Part shown: piece by piece, positions 41,266 through 51,700 of the stretch
Layout: each line of letters begins with the position of its first letter
Position numbering within the stretch: the first letter of the stretch is position 1
NCBI GenBank assembly: GCA_949752735.1
Contig: OX457041.1
Span: 27,634,900 to 27,698,899, forward strand
Length of the DNA: 64,000 nucleotides
Reading direction: 5' to 3'
DNA from: Lumbricus terrestris
Lineage: Eukaryota > Annelida > Clitellata > Crassiclitellata > Lumbricidae
Program-made: the position numbers and the translations under genes
The notes under the pieces: model-generated
Database searches by the model: none
What the model was told of the DNA's origin: nothing
What the model saw: the letters and a program-made list of their open reading frames with translations, nothing else

Positions 41266-41699
41266 CTCTATCCATCACACCTCGGGCCTTTCACTCGAAA
41301 CTAAAGACACTCCTTTTCAAGAACTCTTATCCTGTTTCATCTGATCCCCCATCCTAAAATTCCCGGCTCAGGCGACACCCACCTTAGTAGCTGTTCCACA
41401 CCTCTGATCCTACGGTACCTCGACCCGGACCACCATGGACTACTCTTACGGACAACCCTTTTGACTCAACGCATTTGATCCTGATCCTATGGTAACTCGA
41501 CCCGGACCACCACGGACTACTTTCACGGACAACCCTTTTAACGCAACGCAGCGTTCGTGAATAAGCCAGTGCCCCGCGCTTGGCTTTCCAGTGGCGCTTT
41601 AGAAATTAGGAGATTACGATTACGATTACGATACGCTTTGCCCCTAGGCCTAGGCTACAGCAAAATCTTCTAAGGGCGTCCATGAGTCTTATATATACA

Positions 41700-42869
41700 C
41701 AGGGTGGGCCATAAAAAGTAACCCCTACGGTTTTTTGCCCATATCTTGGCCAGAGTAAGAATTTCGAAACGAAATTTTACAGGTTTAAAGACAATTCATA
41801 TTTACACATGATGGCCAGATTTCATCAAAATATTTCAAACAAAACATAAGTTATACCACTTTTAGTGCGGCCACCCCTCGCTTTTTGACGATTCAAAAAA
41901 GAAACGCAACAAAAATTAGGTTTTTTGCTAATATCTTGGCCAGAAGTAAGAATTTCGAAATGAAATTTTACAGGTTTAAAGACAATTCATATTTACACAT
42001 GATGGCCAGATTTCATCAAATATTTCAAACACAACAAAAGTTATACCACTTTTAGTTATAGGCCACCCACCGTTTTTTGACGATTCAAAAAACGAAACGC
42101 AACAAAAAGTAACAAAAATACGATTTATTAAGTCTCATCTCAAATAACTGTTGTCAAATGAACTTGGTAGTGCTTCACAACTTGTGTTCAGTGTGCCCAC
42201 CACCAGTGCCAAAACTTCTTTTGAGTCACTTTGCAAAGTTCTTGATGGACCTGTTGATTAATCTGACAGATTCCTTATTTACCAGTTTGATTGTCATCTT
42301 ACTAAATGACTTCTCAGTGACGTGCAGCTACGCTGGTACCCTGTTTCTTTTTTAAATAGTAATAACAATGATCATCGGGAAAAATCAAGGCTACGTGATA
42401 ACAAATATTTGAGATGAGACTTAATAAAATTGTGTTTTTGTTAATTTTTGTTGCGTTACCCTACTGAATCGTCAAAACACGGTGGGTGGCCTCACTGAAT
42501 GTGGTATAACTTTTGTTCTGTTTGAAATATTTTGATGAAATCTGGCAATCATGTGTAGATATGAATTGTCTTTAAGCATGTAAAATTTCATTTAGATATT
42601 CTTACTTCTGACAAAAATATTGGCCAGAATAATTAAATTGTTTTTTGCTACTTTTTGTTGTGTCGCGTTTTTGAATCGTCAAAAAACGGCGGGTGGCCTC
42701 ACTAAAAGTGATATACCTTTTGTTTGGTTTGAAATATTTTGATGAAATCCTGCCATCATGTGTAAATGTGAATTGTCTTTAAGCCTGCAAAATTTCATTT
42801 CGAAATTCTTACTTCTGGCCAAGATATGGGCAAAAAACCGTAGGAGGTTACTTTTTATGGCCCACCCTG
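41700..42869. mobile_element. Palindromic mariner-like element with long inverted arms
   Basis: Ends CAGGGTGGGCCATAAAAAGT and its reverse complement; the flank is TA on the right and CA on the left, consistent with a mutated TA target. Each arm holds two copies of an about 190-bp module (CTTGGCCAGA, AATTTCGAAA, GATGGCCAGATTTCATCAAA, CGATTCAAAAAACGAAACGC). A further inner palindrome (AAGTCTCATCTCAAATA / TATTTGAGATGAGACTT) encloses about 250 bp of unrelated centre. Confidence 0.85.
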
Positions 42870-43189
42870 TATAGTTTCTCTGGTCAAACCGCTCAATAGA
42901 ACTAGCATATATATATGCCTATCCGTCGACTTTTTTTTATCCTGCTCGCTCAAAAAACAATTAGGTCAACGCTGATTGTCCTGTACGTGTGCAAACATAA
43001 TTGCCATAGTCATTATAGCAAATAGTCATGATGTCTTCGGTCACTGGTGAGCGTAAATAGTTTTAAAGACTTTTATTTGGCTATAATTAGACGCTATGGA
43101 CTATATGGAGTTAATTAATTGCTCTTGTCACAGCTAGGTTGGCCTAATGAATTGCAAATATTTATGGTCAAAAGATAGATCGTTAATAA

Positions 43190-43690
43190 TATTGCACGCA
43201 TGGGCGGAGTTTGGTTTCCGTTTGGGGGGGAGGGGCTAAAAACTTGACCCAGAAGGCGCGGCGCCGAAATTTTTTTCGGTGCGGCGGAAAAAGTTGATGA
43301 CCTTTTTACTTTTTTTAGTCGTCATGTTGAAATCTCATGAAAATTATTATATATAATTATGTATTTCCCGACCGAAAAAGTTCATGAAATTTGTTTAAAG
43401 TCATCAGTTGGAAGTGCTTGGGGGGGCTAAGCCCGAAAAAATAGACCATTTACACGGTAAAAACATGACTATGGAGGTTTTGGGGAGACCTATAGGCGCG
43501 TATATAGGCGGTCCCAGTGTGAGAATTGTGGAAAAATAACTGGGGGGTTGGACCATTATCCACTTGGAATTGGGGTGTAAAAAACATACTTTAACATGGG
43601 GCTCTAAGAAAGACTGGGGGGGTCGAAACCCCCCAACCCCCCCGGCAATTCTCACCCTGGGCGGTCCTCTAGCCTCTGATAAACTCAGCC
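43190..43690. repeat. Dispersed G-rich repeat with TGATGACCTTTTT core
   Basis: GTTGATGACCTTTTTACTTT, then GTCGTCATGTTGAAATCTC and long G/C homopolymers (AACCCCCCAACCCCCCCGG). It resembles the 32.4 and 53.7 kb repeats; ends unresolved. Confidence 0.5.
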
Positions 43691-43769
43691 CGGATGATTG
43701 CACGTGTGTCGACAATTAATATTGTTTTAGCGCTAAGGTCAAATTAAATTTCCGCCTCTGGCGCGTTCT

Positions 43770-43935
43770 ACCAGTGCTTAAAGCATAGACTATAGAAAAA
43801 GAAGTGTCTGGACGCACCTTCTTTTTCCAGACTGCGCTGGCCTAATATTATAAGTGGCAGGACGGCGTCACGGTGTGCAGATTAGAAAATAAGTGGATGG
43901 ACACCGTCCATTACCGTCTAGCCACAGTACTTTAC
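43770..43935 (-). mobile_element. Short interspersed element, family member 2 (inverted)
   Basis: The reverse complement shares CTGTGGCTAGACGGTAATGG, GCCGTCCTGCCACTTAT and GCGTCCAGACACTTC with the copy at 17785-17940. Confidence 0.65.
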
Positions 43936-43954
43936 CAACAATCTTTCGATCTTA

Positions 43955-44372
43955 GGGGCTGTCCATAAAGTACGTCACGCTATTTTTGACCCCCTCCCCC
44001 TGTCACAAACTGTCACAAATCTCAGACCCCCCCCCCCTTAAAGTACGTCACACTTTTGGAATTTAAAAAAAAACATAACCATTTACCTAACCCTCTGAAC
44101 CCTAGGATACTATCCCTAATCCCTCTGATAGTGACGTGTGTCCCTAAACGCTTTGATAGTGACAGGAAATCAACTTCTATCCCGCCAGGCTGGGTTTTCG
44201 ACACGCCTGGCCGGGTCGGATTTTAGGTACTAAGAACAAAAAAAATATAAAAGAATTTAAAAAATAAATGTGTGACATCACACATGGCCTGACCCCCTCC
44301 CCCTGTCACAAACTGTCACACTTTCTTACACCCCCTCCCCCCTGGAGCGTGACGTACTTTATGGACGGCCCC
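43955..44372. mobile_element. TTA-flanked MITE (PIF/Harbinger-like)
   Basis: Inverted termini GGGGCTGTCCATAAAGTACG and CGTACTTTATGGACGGCCCC with TTA at 43952-43954 and 44373-44375. A 3-bp TTA/TWA duplication is the PIF/Harbinger signature. Subterminal CCCCCTGTCACAAACTGTCAC occurs near both ends in direct orientation. Confidence 0.78.
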
Positions 44373-44689
44373 TTATTAGAACTTTGGCTTTCACATCTTT
44401 GAGGACAAGTCTAAGCTAAAGTCATCGGTTACAATCAGTAGGGCCTGCATAACAATATTGCTGATTGCATCAGAGGTGCGATATGGTAACACCACTCCAC
44501 TTGCAAGAAGAGCAGAGCATCAAGGTGGAAGCGGAAACGATTTCCGATGTCCACAGAATGAGGTCCACTCACTCAGTCTTCATTCGCTAGGTGTCGTTGG
44601 TAAACTGGACAGCAAGTCGACTGATGACTATTCATTAGTAGGCTCATTAATATTCATTAGTAGGCCAAATGTTTCCCCGTAGACTTTTT

Positions 44690-45030
44690 GACTGTTAGTC
44701 GCATCTGGAACGGCTATAAAATTATAGGCTCTATTAAGCATACGCATCACTCAATTGCTGACTCATGTAAAAACAAGAAAGTTACGATACTTCGGACACG
44801 TCATGAGACAGCAAAAGAACAGCATAGAAAACAACCTGATGACTGGACTGATGGAGGGAGAAAGGGGAAGAGGAAGACCAAGAATGGCATGGATAGACAA
44901 CATCTTGAAATGGACTGGACTTTCGGGGAGGAGGTTAATGAACATGGCAGGAGATATAGCCTACAACTGTGGAAAATGCTCATCCATTCGTGCAGCCAAC
45001 CGTCGCAGAGCGACGATGGCGGAATGACAT
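44690..45030 (+). mobile_element. LINE C-terminal fragment
   Basis: Encodes RKLRYFGHVMRQQKNSIENN and EGERGRGRPRMAWIDNILKW, the C-terminal region typical of apurinic-endonuclease LINEs (R-P-x-x-x-W motif). 5'-truncated. Confidence 0.82.
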
Positions 45031-45160
45031 GACATCACCCAATTAGTCTGGCCAGTCAAAATTAACTAGGCTATAGTTTAGCAATAGCATTGAATTGCTG
45101 AATAATAGGCATAGCCTATGCATGCCCACTTGAAAGTCGATGGAATAGCTATAGGTGGCA

Positions 45161-45188
<28 letters not shown>
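45161..45188. repeat. (TA)n microsatellite
   Basis: About 14 TA units followed by TAGGCCTA. Confidence 0.93.
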
Positions 45189-45191
<3 letters not shown>

Positions 45192-45254
45192 GCCTATTAC
45201 TATAATTAATAATATTACGAACAATTTACATCTTTATAGGCCTAAAGTCGACAA

Positions 45255-45455
45255 CCACAAATTCCCGGCTCAGACGACACCCACCTTAGTAGCTGTTCCA
45301 CCCCTCTGATCCTACGGTACCTCGACCCGGACCACCATGGACTACTCTTACGGACAACCCTTTTGACTCAACGCAGCGCTCGTGAATAAGCCGGTGCCCC
45401 GCGCTTGGCTTTCCAGTGGCGCTTTAGAAATTAGGAGATTACGATTACGATACGA
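45255..45455 (+). mobile_element. LINE 3' tail with (ATTACG)n end
   Basis: Nearly identical to 41365-41640 (CGACCCGGACCACCATGGAC, CTTTCCAGTGGCGCTTTAGA, GATTACGATTACGATA), so the two copies are young relative to the others. Confidence 0.8.
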
Positions 45456-45905
45456 TATACAGACTGAACAAAGTGAACGTCGTCCACATTAGACAAAGAC
45501 GTCATTCAATCCTGACTCGATCCTGGGCCAATCCCTTGCTCCAAGCAATTAACAATTAACACTTATAATTTTATTAAACAATTAACACTTATAATTAAAC
45601 ATACCTGAAAGGTTAGCAAAGCTTTAATCATTTAATGCATGCAATGTGTGCCCCTATAGGGCTAGGCCTATAGTCTAATGGTTGTGCGTGGTAACATAGC
45701 CATAAAAAATTGGGGGTTCAATTTGGCGGTTCCAATAGGCTTAATATCATAATATGGTCGCAAAATACGCAGAAAACACACATGTAGACTATAGTAGTAA
45801 CGCATTTCGTGCAATCGTGGGAGTTGGACCCTAAATCTCTCTAAATAGGCTTGGCCATGACTGTGCGCAAGCGCACGCACACAAGTTCCGGGTAAGAATG
45901 CGCCT

Positions 45906-46342
45906 GTGACACGAAACGGAGTATCCCCCAGAAAGCTATCCGGGGGGATGAATTAATCTATCCCACCGGATGGAATTAACCGGTCTATACTATCCGGGGG
46001 GATAAACCATTCTATCCCATTTTTTGAAAAATGAGCATAATAAAAAATGTTATGCTGTAATCAAAATTTAAAGCGACTCTAATTGTTTTAGGTGTCTTAA
46101 CCAATGCTCAGATAAAGGCAACTCGAATTTATTTAGTGACTCTGCGTGTTTTTAAGTGTTTTAAGTGCTCTAAAAACAGGACAAAACAAATTATCTAGTA
46201 GGAATAAACATACCTGTTAGTGTCATTGTTCAAAACAAATGAAAATTAATTTGCATAAGAAATTACACGCGGAAACGGTTTTTTCGACTTCTTTTAATTT
46301 GGGGGGATACAATTAATATGGGGATACTCTATTTCGTGGCAC
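45906..46342. mobile_element. Foldback/MITE with GTG[AC]CACGAAA ends
   Basis: GTGACACGAAACGGAGTATC on the left and GATACTCTATTTCGTGGCAC on the right are imperfect inverted repeats. Repeated CTATCCGGGGGGATGAATTA-like units occur just inside the left end. Target duplication not clear. Confidence 0.65.
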
Positions 46343-46399
46343 CTGCATAGCACACTCCAGCTCGTTCAATTACTCGCCGTGTTCCTTGATTGGTCGGAA

Positions 46400-46924
46400 A
46401 ACATTCAGTGTACAAACTGCGCAGACTTGGAGCTCGCTGATCATTCTCAATAAGGCACTTCATTATCTCACAATCGAGGCCTACGTAGAGCGGCTGAAGT
46501 CTTTATAAGCAGACAGTCAAGAATACAGCGCAAACACTTAGGCCTAATGGTAATTAGTAGCATATAATTAGGCCTACCTCAATCGTTGATCGCAAATGGT
46601 CAACGCCCAAGACGCTAATCGATTTAGTTTATAATGAAAAACACAACTCGATCGATCAGATAGCTAGGCTAATCTTTCTTAGGTTTCCATGCAGCTTTAA
46701 ACTTAGGCCTAAGTATAGGGCGTAGGGGACTCTTACAGGCTTACTGCACATGCATGGCTCATGCTAACAGTAATGTTTTATAATGCATTAATTAACATTT
46801 CACATCCATATGATGCCATGCTTTACAGTCAGTTTTCACATTAAACCAATGGATGTTCTTCATACCATAATTTTTTATGGCACATACATTTGACATCAGA
46901 ACAGAAGTTTAGGGGCTCGAAGGA
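46400..46924. other. Spacer, no gene seen
   Basis: AT-rich with three TAGGCCTA palindromes (about 46540, 46569, 46705) and no recognised coding or repeat family. Confidence 0.35.
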
Positions 46925-47500
46925 AATATGAAAGGCCACAAAAGTTCAGATGTTATGAGACATTGGTGCTGAGTGCATTGCTGTACAACTCGGAGACTTG
47001 GACGCTGTGGGAAGCACAGAAGCAGCGGCTGAGGGTGTTTGAAATGGTGTGCCTACGAAAGATAGGTGTCACGAGACGGGATTGGATAAGGAATACAGCG
47101 ATATACAACAGACTGAATAATGTGAATATTCAGCATGATATAATACACAGAATTCAGAGCAAACGATTGTAACGCTACTTTGGCCACGTAACCAGAATGC
47201 GGGACGAGAGATACCCGAAGATAGCTGTCAACGGATATGTGCATGGAAAAAGGAAAAACGGAAGACCAAAGAAGAAGAGATGGTTTGACATGATACAGGA
47301 GGACTGTCGGGAGATGCGTTGGTCCATACAGGATGTTATACACAAAGACCAAAAGAGATAGAAATGGAGAATCTCCATGGCTGGGCGGCTGTCACATGCG
47401 AAAGCATCGTCAAAGCCATAAGTCAAGTAAGGCAAGAAAGTCAACGTCTCACTTGACAGTCCAGTGCCCGAACTAGAATTCGAGGTCGAGTAGATGAAGA
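46925..47500 (+). mobile_element. LINE C-terminal fragment
   Basis: Encodes LYNSETWTLWEAQKQRLRVF, EMVCLRKIGVTRRDWIRN and, in a shifted frame, GHVTRMRDERYPKIA then RKNGRPKKKRWFDMIQEDC. This is a different lineage from the L2-like copies, closer in motif to the piece at 44.7 kb. Confidence 0.85.
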
Positions 47501-48476
47501 GAGAATATTCCAAAGATAGTCTGGACCAATTGAGGTAAAAGACCAGGACCAGGAAATAGCTGTTCTAACTTCTAGGAGTATGAACTAGATCAAATCGGAG
47601 TGTGACCCAAACACTGCACTGTAAGTAAAATCATAGTGTTTTCACATTACAGGTTTAGGATAATCTCCCAATTCTAGCAATCATTCCGTAATCTTATAAA
47701 CCACAGCTCACTCTAGACCAGAATTTAACAAACCCTAAGCTATTATAAATTGTAGATTATTCTGAACATATGAATCCAGCCTCAAACGGGAATACTTTCA
47801 TAATCTTTTAAACTATAGCTTTTTCTAAACAAGAATTTAACAAACCCCCAACTTTTACTTCTTTCACACAGGATTCACACTACCTGAATCAAGAAATATA
47901 AATTCTACCTAATTCTCACCTAATTCATAATGCTGTGAAATCTAAACTGCAGACAACTTATAACTAAATTCATATGGCTCTCATAAATTTCAGTTCATTA
48001 TGCTGATAATTAGCAATCACATGCATAAATCTGTTAAAAATTAAGCTTTTTGCAATATTAAAAAAAACTTAAGTGAATTCTTGTTATTTAGACAAGTGAT
48101 GGGACAAAAGAAAAGACAATTCATGATCTGATAATCATGTTCTGTAATGAAACTTTATCAACATATCTATTCAAGGCATAATAAGGTTTTTACTTCCACG
48201 GCTTTGTTGAAATGCTGCATAAAGCACTCAACACATTTAGCATCCCTGGCATTGATAAACAATTCCGTAGAATGCCTACCAGTCTACCATGACCAAACCA
48301 GTCTATCATGACCAAACTGTACAAGTCCTGTGAACTGACAGTCGACTGTTCAAAGACTCGAGTATCGACTTCAAAAGCTGCTCGCATCAATGAACGATCT
48401 GACTTGACTGAATGACGCAAGCATTGTGTAAATCACACAGCGTCAACAACATGCAAACTGATGAGGAATCAGTCAA
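47501..48476. other. Spacer and 3' flank of SEH1L
   Basis: AT-rich sequence downstream of the SEH1L stop. Part must be its 3' UTR, but no clear polyadenylation signal was identified. Confidence 0.3.
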
Positions 48477-48760
48477 TCAGTGCCACGGTGGAGCAGCTGC
48501 TGAGCTCTGTGGCAGACCGTGTGAAAAGGAAGACCGTCCAGTGTAGAACGGAATACTGCGTTCGGTGCTCGAACTAGTTCCAGCTGCGGCCATTCCGCTT
48601 CCAGAAGCTCCACCTCCAGCTGTTGCCGCTCCGCTGAATCCACCTGATCCACTGAATCCAGCTGATCCACCGAACGCTGCTGGTGCTCCACTTGTGCCTT
48701 GGTCGTCTGAACCGTCAGATCGAAGTGTCGCAATGCATTTCCAATGTTCGAGATAGTTGC
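48477..48760 (-). CDS. SEH1L: SEH1L coding exon 10 (C-terminal tail and stop)
   Basis: Begins [11 protein letters not shown] (vertebrate NYMDNWKCTGI) and continues into a low-complexity Gly/Ser/Ala tail with two SGF/GGF repeats ([15 protein letters not shown]), ending in TGA at 48477-48479. The tail appears to have grown by short in-frame GGATCA/GGATTC repeats. I spotted no canonical AATAAA in the next several hundred bases. Confidence 0.93.
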
Positions 48761-51700
48761 CTGAAAAACGTTAAGAATCATCAAATGTGGTCTAAAGATA
48801 TTTAGCAGAACTCCAGTTTCTTATATAAGTTTTACATGCCTTACATAAATCAAAATGACACTGAGCAAACAGCAACTGAAAACGTCACCAGGAAGTGGCC
48901 AAAGCAAATATACAATCATACCAGGAAGTAACATTGAAGCAAACATATGTTGAAAACCGCCCATCATCATTCACGCAGTGAAGGCTAACAAGACCAATCA
49001 GTAGATCTTCAATAAACAGCAACAGTAGAACCAACCAAACTGCACTGTGAACAAAACTTAAGCACAAAACGTTCGACAATAAATTCCAACTAATTGCACA
49101 GAACTGTGTTGTGCTAAAGATCCTACCCAAAATGTGCCAGAATACAGAGAATAACTAAATATAAGAAAACTCAAACATAATAAATCTTGTACTTTCTGGA
49201 GCCAAGGCTAAATAGGTAAGTTGATAAAAATGTTGGTCTCTTAACATTGATCATGAAATTGAAGACGTTAACAAATCCTACTCGATGTCATTTGTTAAGG
49301 TGACAAAAATGAACATACCAAAAATTGCAGACCAATTGCACCTTATTCAAGCAATATAAATATATGATACCTGCATACCCTAGTGACTAGTCCCATTTAG
49401 ACAAGCATGGCTCTGTCTGTAGGGGGAAAGCACCCTAAGATGGGCGATGTGTAAGATGGGTTCCTAAAACATTAATTTCCTGAAACATAGTGTTTCATCT
49501 GCACACACTTTGACAATATAACAGTGCACGTTACGAACAAACACTGAACTGGCTAGGGATGCAATATCAAACTTTTTGCTAACAATTGAAAACTTCTCTC
49601 TTCCCAGAACCAGGCACGAGGTGTCCTTGAATAGAAATCTCAACGGAGTTCAACATAAACTCTCTAAATGACCGAACGAAAAATGCATTTGGCTTACCTT
49701 TCCAGAGCCGAACATAACCGTCATCCCCAGATGACGCGAGAATTGTACCAGTTATGTTCCAACTAAGACGCCAAACCTAAAAGTCGCAATGCAAAGCAAA
49801 CGTTGGTAGATATATCGGTCCAACATGAAACAACATGGTCTCTTAACTTCACACATTACAATTAAGACAAGTACACATCATACTTTGTGAAGCATCTGTA
49901 TTTAAAAGCCCAGAACTGACTATCTATGTAACTAAGGAAATAAAATGAACTGTTCAGTAAAAATCCATTGCAATATAAAAAAGTCATTGCTCCTAAGTTA
50001 ATCTTTAGATGTGATTCTAAAGGAGTAATATTAAAAACACAAGTTTCAACGTACTTAGCATCTTGGACATCTTAAAGTTAATAGATCTATGTCTTATTAC
50101 ATGTGTCATCAGGCTAGACTAAAAAAATTGGCTAGATTAAAAAGCACAAAGCTGGCTATCATTAGTACAGACCTGTGACTGATGATCAGAAAACTGAGCG
50201 ACATTTCGGACTTCGTATCTGCTAGTTCCAATCTGAGTTGCACTCTCCTTCCTATTTTAAAACAATTCTAAAAAAGGTGAAAGCTGCAAAGGCTTGCTAG
50301 AGCTTCCTCTGGTAGTTCATACCCACAGTCTAGAATAAGTATCAATAATATTTAACACTTTAGGTGTATGTGTATATTTCACAACTGCCACATCATTCTT
50401 ACTGTCTTACACATTCTTTGGTTGATATTGATTTAATCAAAACCATAAAAGCTAGAAACTTGAAAAAGCACTTTCTCCGAACTGCCCAGCTGTAAATGTT
50501 ATCACACATCGCCATATTCAAAGATTATAACTACCGTATATACTCGCGTATAAGTCGATCCGCGTATAAGTCGAAGTGTAGTTTTTCGAAAAAATAACGC
50601 CCAAAATCGACGGCTCGCGTATAAGTCGAATGCATAAAATCAAAACAAGTGACATTTAACAATATCATTTTTAATGATTAAAGAACTAAAAAAAAAAAAA
50701 TTCTATCAAAATTATGTTTGGAATTGTTCATAATATTAACAGTGATGATGACTTCCGTCAACTGCTTCCGGTTTCTATTATAAATTTAGCAAGTATGTCA
50801 GCGCCAACTGAAAAAGCACTCTGACGGCAGCGCTACCTTATGGCGTACGGCGTGCGTCAAAGAATATATATCTCGTACAAAATCTTACTGCGCTCGGTGC
50901 GGTTGTCCTTACTGCGCTCGGTGCGGTTGTCCCTTCATATTGATGACTGCCGCGAATCCCGCGATTTACAAAGTTCTTTTGGCGATAATAAAGATCACTT
51001 TCGGTGCATGATATAATTATATTGTACAGCCATAATTATAATTACATTGTTATAAGAGAAGAATATTTCGTTTCAAACTGTATTTAGTGAGTAATTCGTT
51101 GAAATGTAATTTTCCTTGGAAAACGATGTAACAAAGACTGAGGGTTTAAGATGTACGTTAAGTCCATTTTCATGTCAAATATTCGGTCCGAAAATCGACC
51201 GTCGGTTTTTGCGCCTCGCGTATAAGTCGAAGACGGGTTTTGGCGTTCTGAAATAGTCCTAAATTTTTCGACTTATACGCGAGTATATACGGTAAATAGA
51301 AATAATTAGAGGTGCCAAAATGTTTTTAATCAACTTCCATTATTGAGAATAAGAAAAAAAATTAAGGAATAATTCCGAGGATGAAAATAAAAAGTGGAAA
51401 AAATATGTGCCATGTACAAAGAACAGAAATTTGAATAGAAATAGGAATCATTTTCAGAACATAAAATTTATTACCCTGTAATATTGCAATATATTGTCTG
51501 TGTAAGTGAGACAATCTGAAGAATCTGACAGTCTGAGAGATGCCAAGAATGATAATATTCAACCATGGAATCTTTGCTATGCTCTGTTCAACTTCCAGCC
51601 TTCAAATGGTTTACTTTGATGAAGTTTCAGTTGGTGCAGTGTTTGTTAAGTTTAATTTCCATGAAAAGGCGTATATTGCACATGTTAGCTGGGAGAAGGA

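Larger units (their letters stand above)
40370..41640 (+). mobile_element. LINE 3' fragment split by a hAT insertion
   Basis: The left piece encodes CANSAPRLWNDLPAEFRSF, the LINE C-terminal WNxLP block; the right piece resumes at 41266 with PFTRN-KTLLFKNSYPVSSD-like sequence and the 3' tail CTTTCCAGTGGCGCTTTAGA ending (ATTACG)n. Removing 40497-41273 rejoins them. Confidence 0.82.
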
